Below are positions 63,040-64,000 of a DNA stretch of 64,000 bases, in pieces. Position 1 is the first letter of the stretch, and every line of letters starts with the position of its first letter. A program made the position numbers and the translations under genes. A model generated the notes under the pieces. That model saw only the letters and a program-made list of their open reading frames with translations. It did no database searches and was not told where the DNA came from. The DNA lies in NCBI RefSeq assembly GCF_000379125.1, contig NZ_KB900626.1, forward strand, positions 901,748 through 965,747, read 5' to 3'. Origin of the DNA: Methylosinus sp. LW4 (lineage in GTDB: Bacteria > Pseudomonadota > Alphaproteobacteria > Rhizobiales > Beijerinckiaceae).

Positions 63040-64000
63040 ATGGCGACAGGGACAGGATCGGATCAGCTCGGGACGGGGTCGCGCGGCCGGCCGCCGAAGC
63101 GAATCGCGCTGCTCGGCGCGACCGGATCGATCGGTCGCTCCACCGTCGATCTGCTGCTGCGCAACCCGGAAGCCTATTCCGTCGCGGCCATCGCCGGCGG
63201 GCGCGACCACGCCGCTCTGGCGCGGACGGCGCTGGCGGTGAAGGCCGAATTCGTCGCCATTCGCGACGAGGACGGCTATGCGGCGCTGAAGGAGGCGCTC
63301 TCCGGCACCAATATTCAGGTCGCCGCCGGACGCGAGGCGGTGATCGAGGCCGCGACGCGCGAGGCCGATCTCGTCGTGTCGGCCATCGTCGGCGCCGCCG
63401 GGGTCGAGCCGACTCATGCGGCGCTGGAGCTCGGCCGCGTCGTCGCCCTCGCCAACAAGGAATGCCTCGTCTGCGCCGGCGGGCCCTTCATGCGCACGGC
63501 GCAGCAGAAAAAGGCGCGGCTGCTGCCCATCGACAGCGAGCATAACGCCATTTTCCAGGCGCTCGGGGGCGAGGACGTCTCGCGAATCGAGAAAATGACC
63601 ATCACCGCCTCCGGCGGCCCGTTCCGCACCTGGACCAGGGAGGCGATCGAGGCCGCGACGGTGGAGCAGGCGCTCAACCATCCCAATTGGGCGATGGGGC
63701 CGAAAAACACGATCGATTCGGCCAGCCTGATGAACAAGGGCCTCGAGCTGATCGAGGCGCATCATATTTTCGCCGTGCCGGCGGAAAAGCTCGATGTCGT
63801 CGTGCATCCGCAATCCATCGTGCATGGGCTCGTCAGCTTCACCGACGGCTCGGTCACGGCCGGGCTCGCCCGCCCGGACATGCGCGTGCCGATCGCCCAT
63901 TGCCTGGCCTATCCCGAGCGAATCGAGACGCCGGCGCCGCGGCTCGATCTCGTCGCCCTCGGCGCGCTCACTTTCGAGAAGCCCGATCTCGACCGTTTTC
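63040..64000 (+). CDS. dxr: 1-deoxy-D-xylulose-5-phosphate reductoisomerase Dxr (partial)
   Basis: The first 320 residues of DXP reductoisomerase, which converts DXP to MEP with NADPH. The N-terminal loop KRIALLGATGSIGRSTVDLLLR, the segments LANKECLVCAGGPFM, LLPIDSEHNAIFQAL, TASGGPFRTW, NHPNWAMGPKNTIDSASLMNKGLELIEAHHIF and VHPQSIVHGLV are all present. The gene runs off the right edge. It shares the MEP pathway with ispE at 26655-27521. Confidence 0.96.
   Translation, partial: MATGTGSDQLGTGSRGRPPKRIALLGATGSIGRSTVDLLLRNPEAYSVAAIAGGRDHAALARTALAVKAEFVAIRDEDGYAALKEALSGTNIQVAAGREAVIEAATREADLVVSAIVGAAGVEPTHAALELGRVVALANKECLVCAGGPFMRTAQQKKARLLPIDSEHNAIFQALGGEDVSRIEKMTITASGGPFRTWTREAIEAATVEQALNHPNWAMGPKNTIDSASLMNKGLELIEAHHIFAVPAEKLDVVVHPQSIVHGLVSFTDGSVTAGLARPDMRVPIAHCLAYPERIETPAPRLDLVALGALTFEKPDLDRF

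Overview
The window is high-G+C chromosomal DNA from an alphaproteobacterium of the Rhizobiales type. The conserved blocks ftsZ-lpxC at the left end and pyrH-frr-uppS-cdsA-dxr at the right end, the AspRS sequence, and gene families typical of Rhizobiales all fit this. A copper/methanobactin-type MbnP-MbnH locus, the hopanoid gene hpnA and an intracellular polyhydroxyalkanoate depolymerase make a type II methanotroph (Methylosinus/Methylocystis-like) the best guess. That assignment is inference; no methane monooxygenase gene is in the window.

Layout. 1-3300: the ftsZ 3' end, lpxC and aspS. 3317-8211: a composite palindromic repeat, a minus-strand pabB-pabC-GNAT operon, a divergent marR/SDR pair with two near-identical operators, and a YmdB-type phosphoesterase. 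8208-15896: a zinc peptidase, an S9 peptidase bracketed by two copies of a 58-bp palindromic repeat, a GT-like protein, a YkgJ-type protein, a GST, phaZ and small envelope proteins. 16018-20185: mtnA and a FucA-like aldolase converge on a second copy of the composite repeat, followed by hslVU and tRNA-Ala(GGC). 20376-25500: a HicB/HicA module, a membrane acyltransferase, and a phosphorus unit (pstS, phnA, divergent LysR). 25477-29965: rlmB-ispE and a pirin/DoxX pair with a divergent LysR.

30045-37031 is the most distinctive accessory region. It carries a His/Cys-rich secreted protein, an ECF sigma factor, a FecR anti-sigma, a TonB-dependent receptor with a signalling domain, MbnP and MbnH. 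A shared promoter-like motif lies before fecR, the receptor gene and mbnP. No methanobactin biosynthesis genes (mbnA, B, C, M, N) are present, so this looks like a regulated uptake or copper-handling locus. It is followed by an arsR-arsI-arsC-acr3 operon whose ArsR operator overlaps the arsR start.

40296-51397 holds purA, a membrane protein, nadE, an M48-TPR peptidase, an SDR lacking the catalytic Tyr, a CmcJ-like oxidoreductase, a diguanylate cyclase and a CDP-alcohol phosphotransferase paralogue with lost catalytic residues. 51568-59798 is a glycan/lipid island: a split transketolase, an extended SDR, a Wza-like export lipoprotein, an intact CDP-alcohol phosphotransferase, hpnA, a small secreted protein and a glycosyltransferase. 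The right end returns to housekeeping genes and stops inside dxr.
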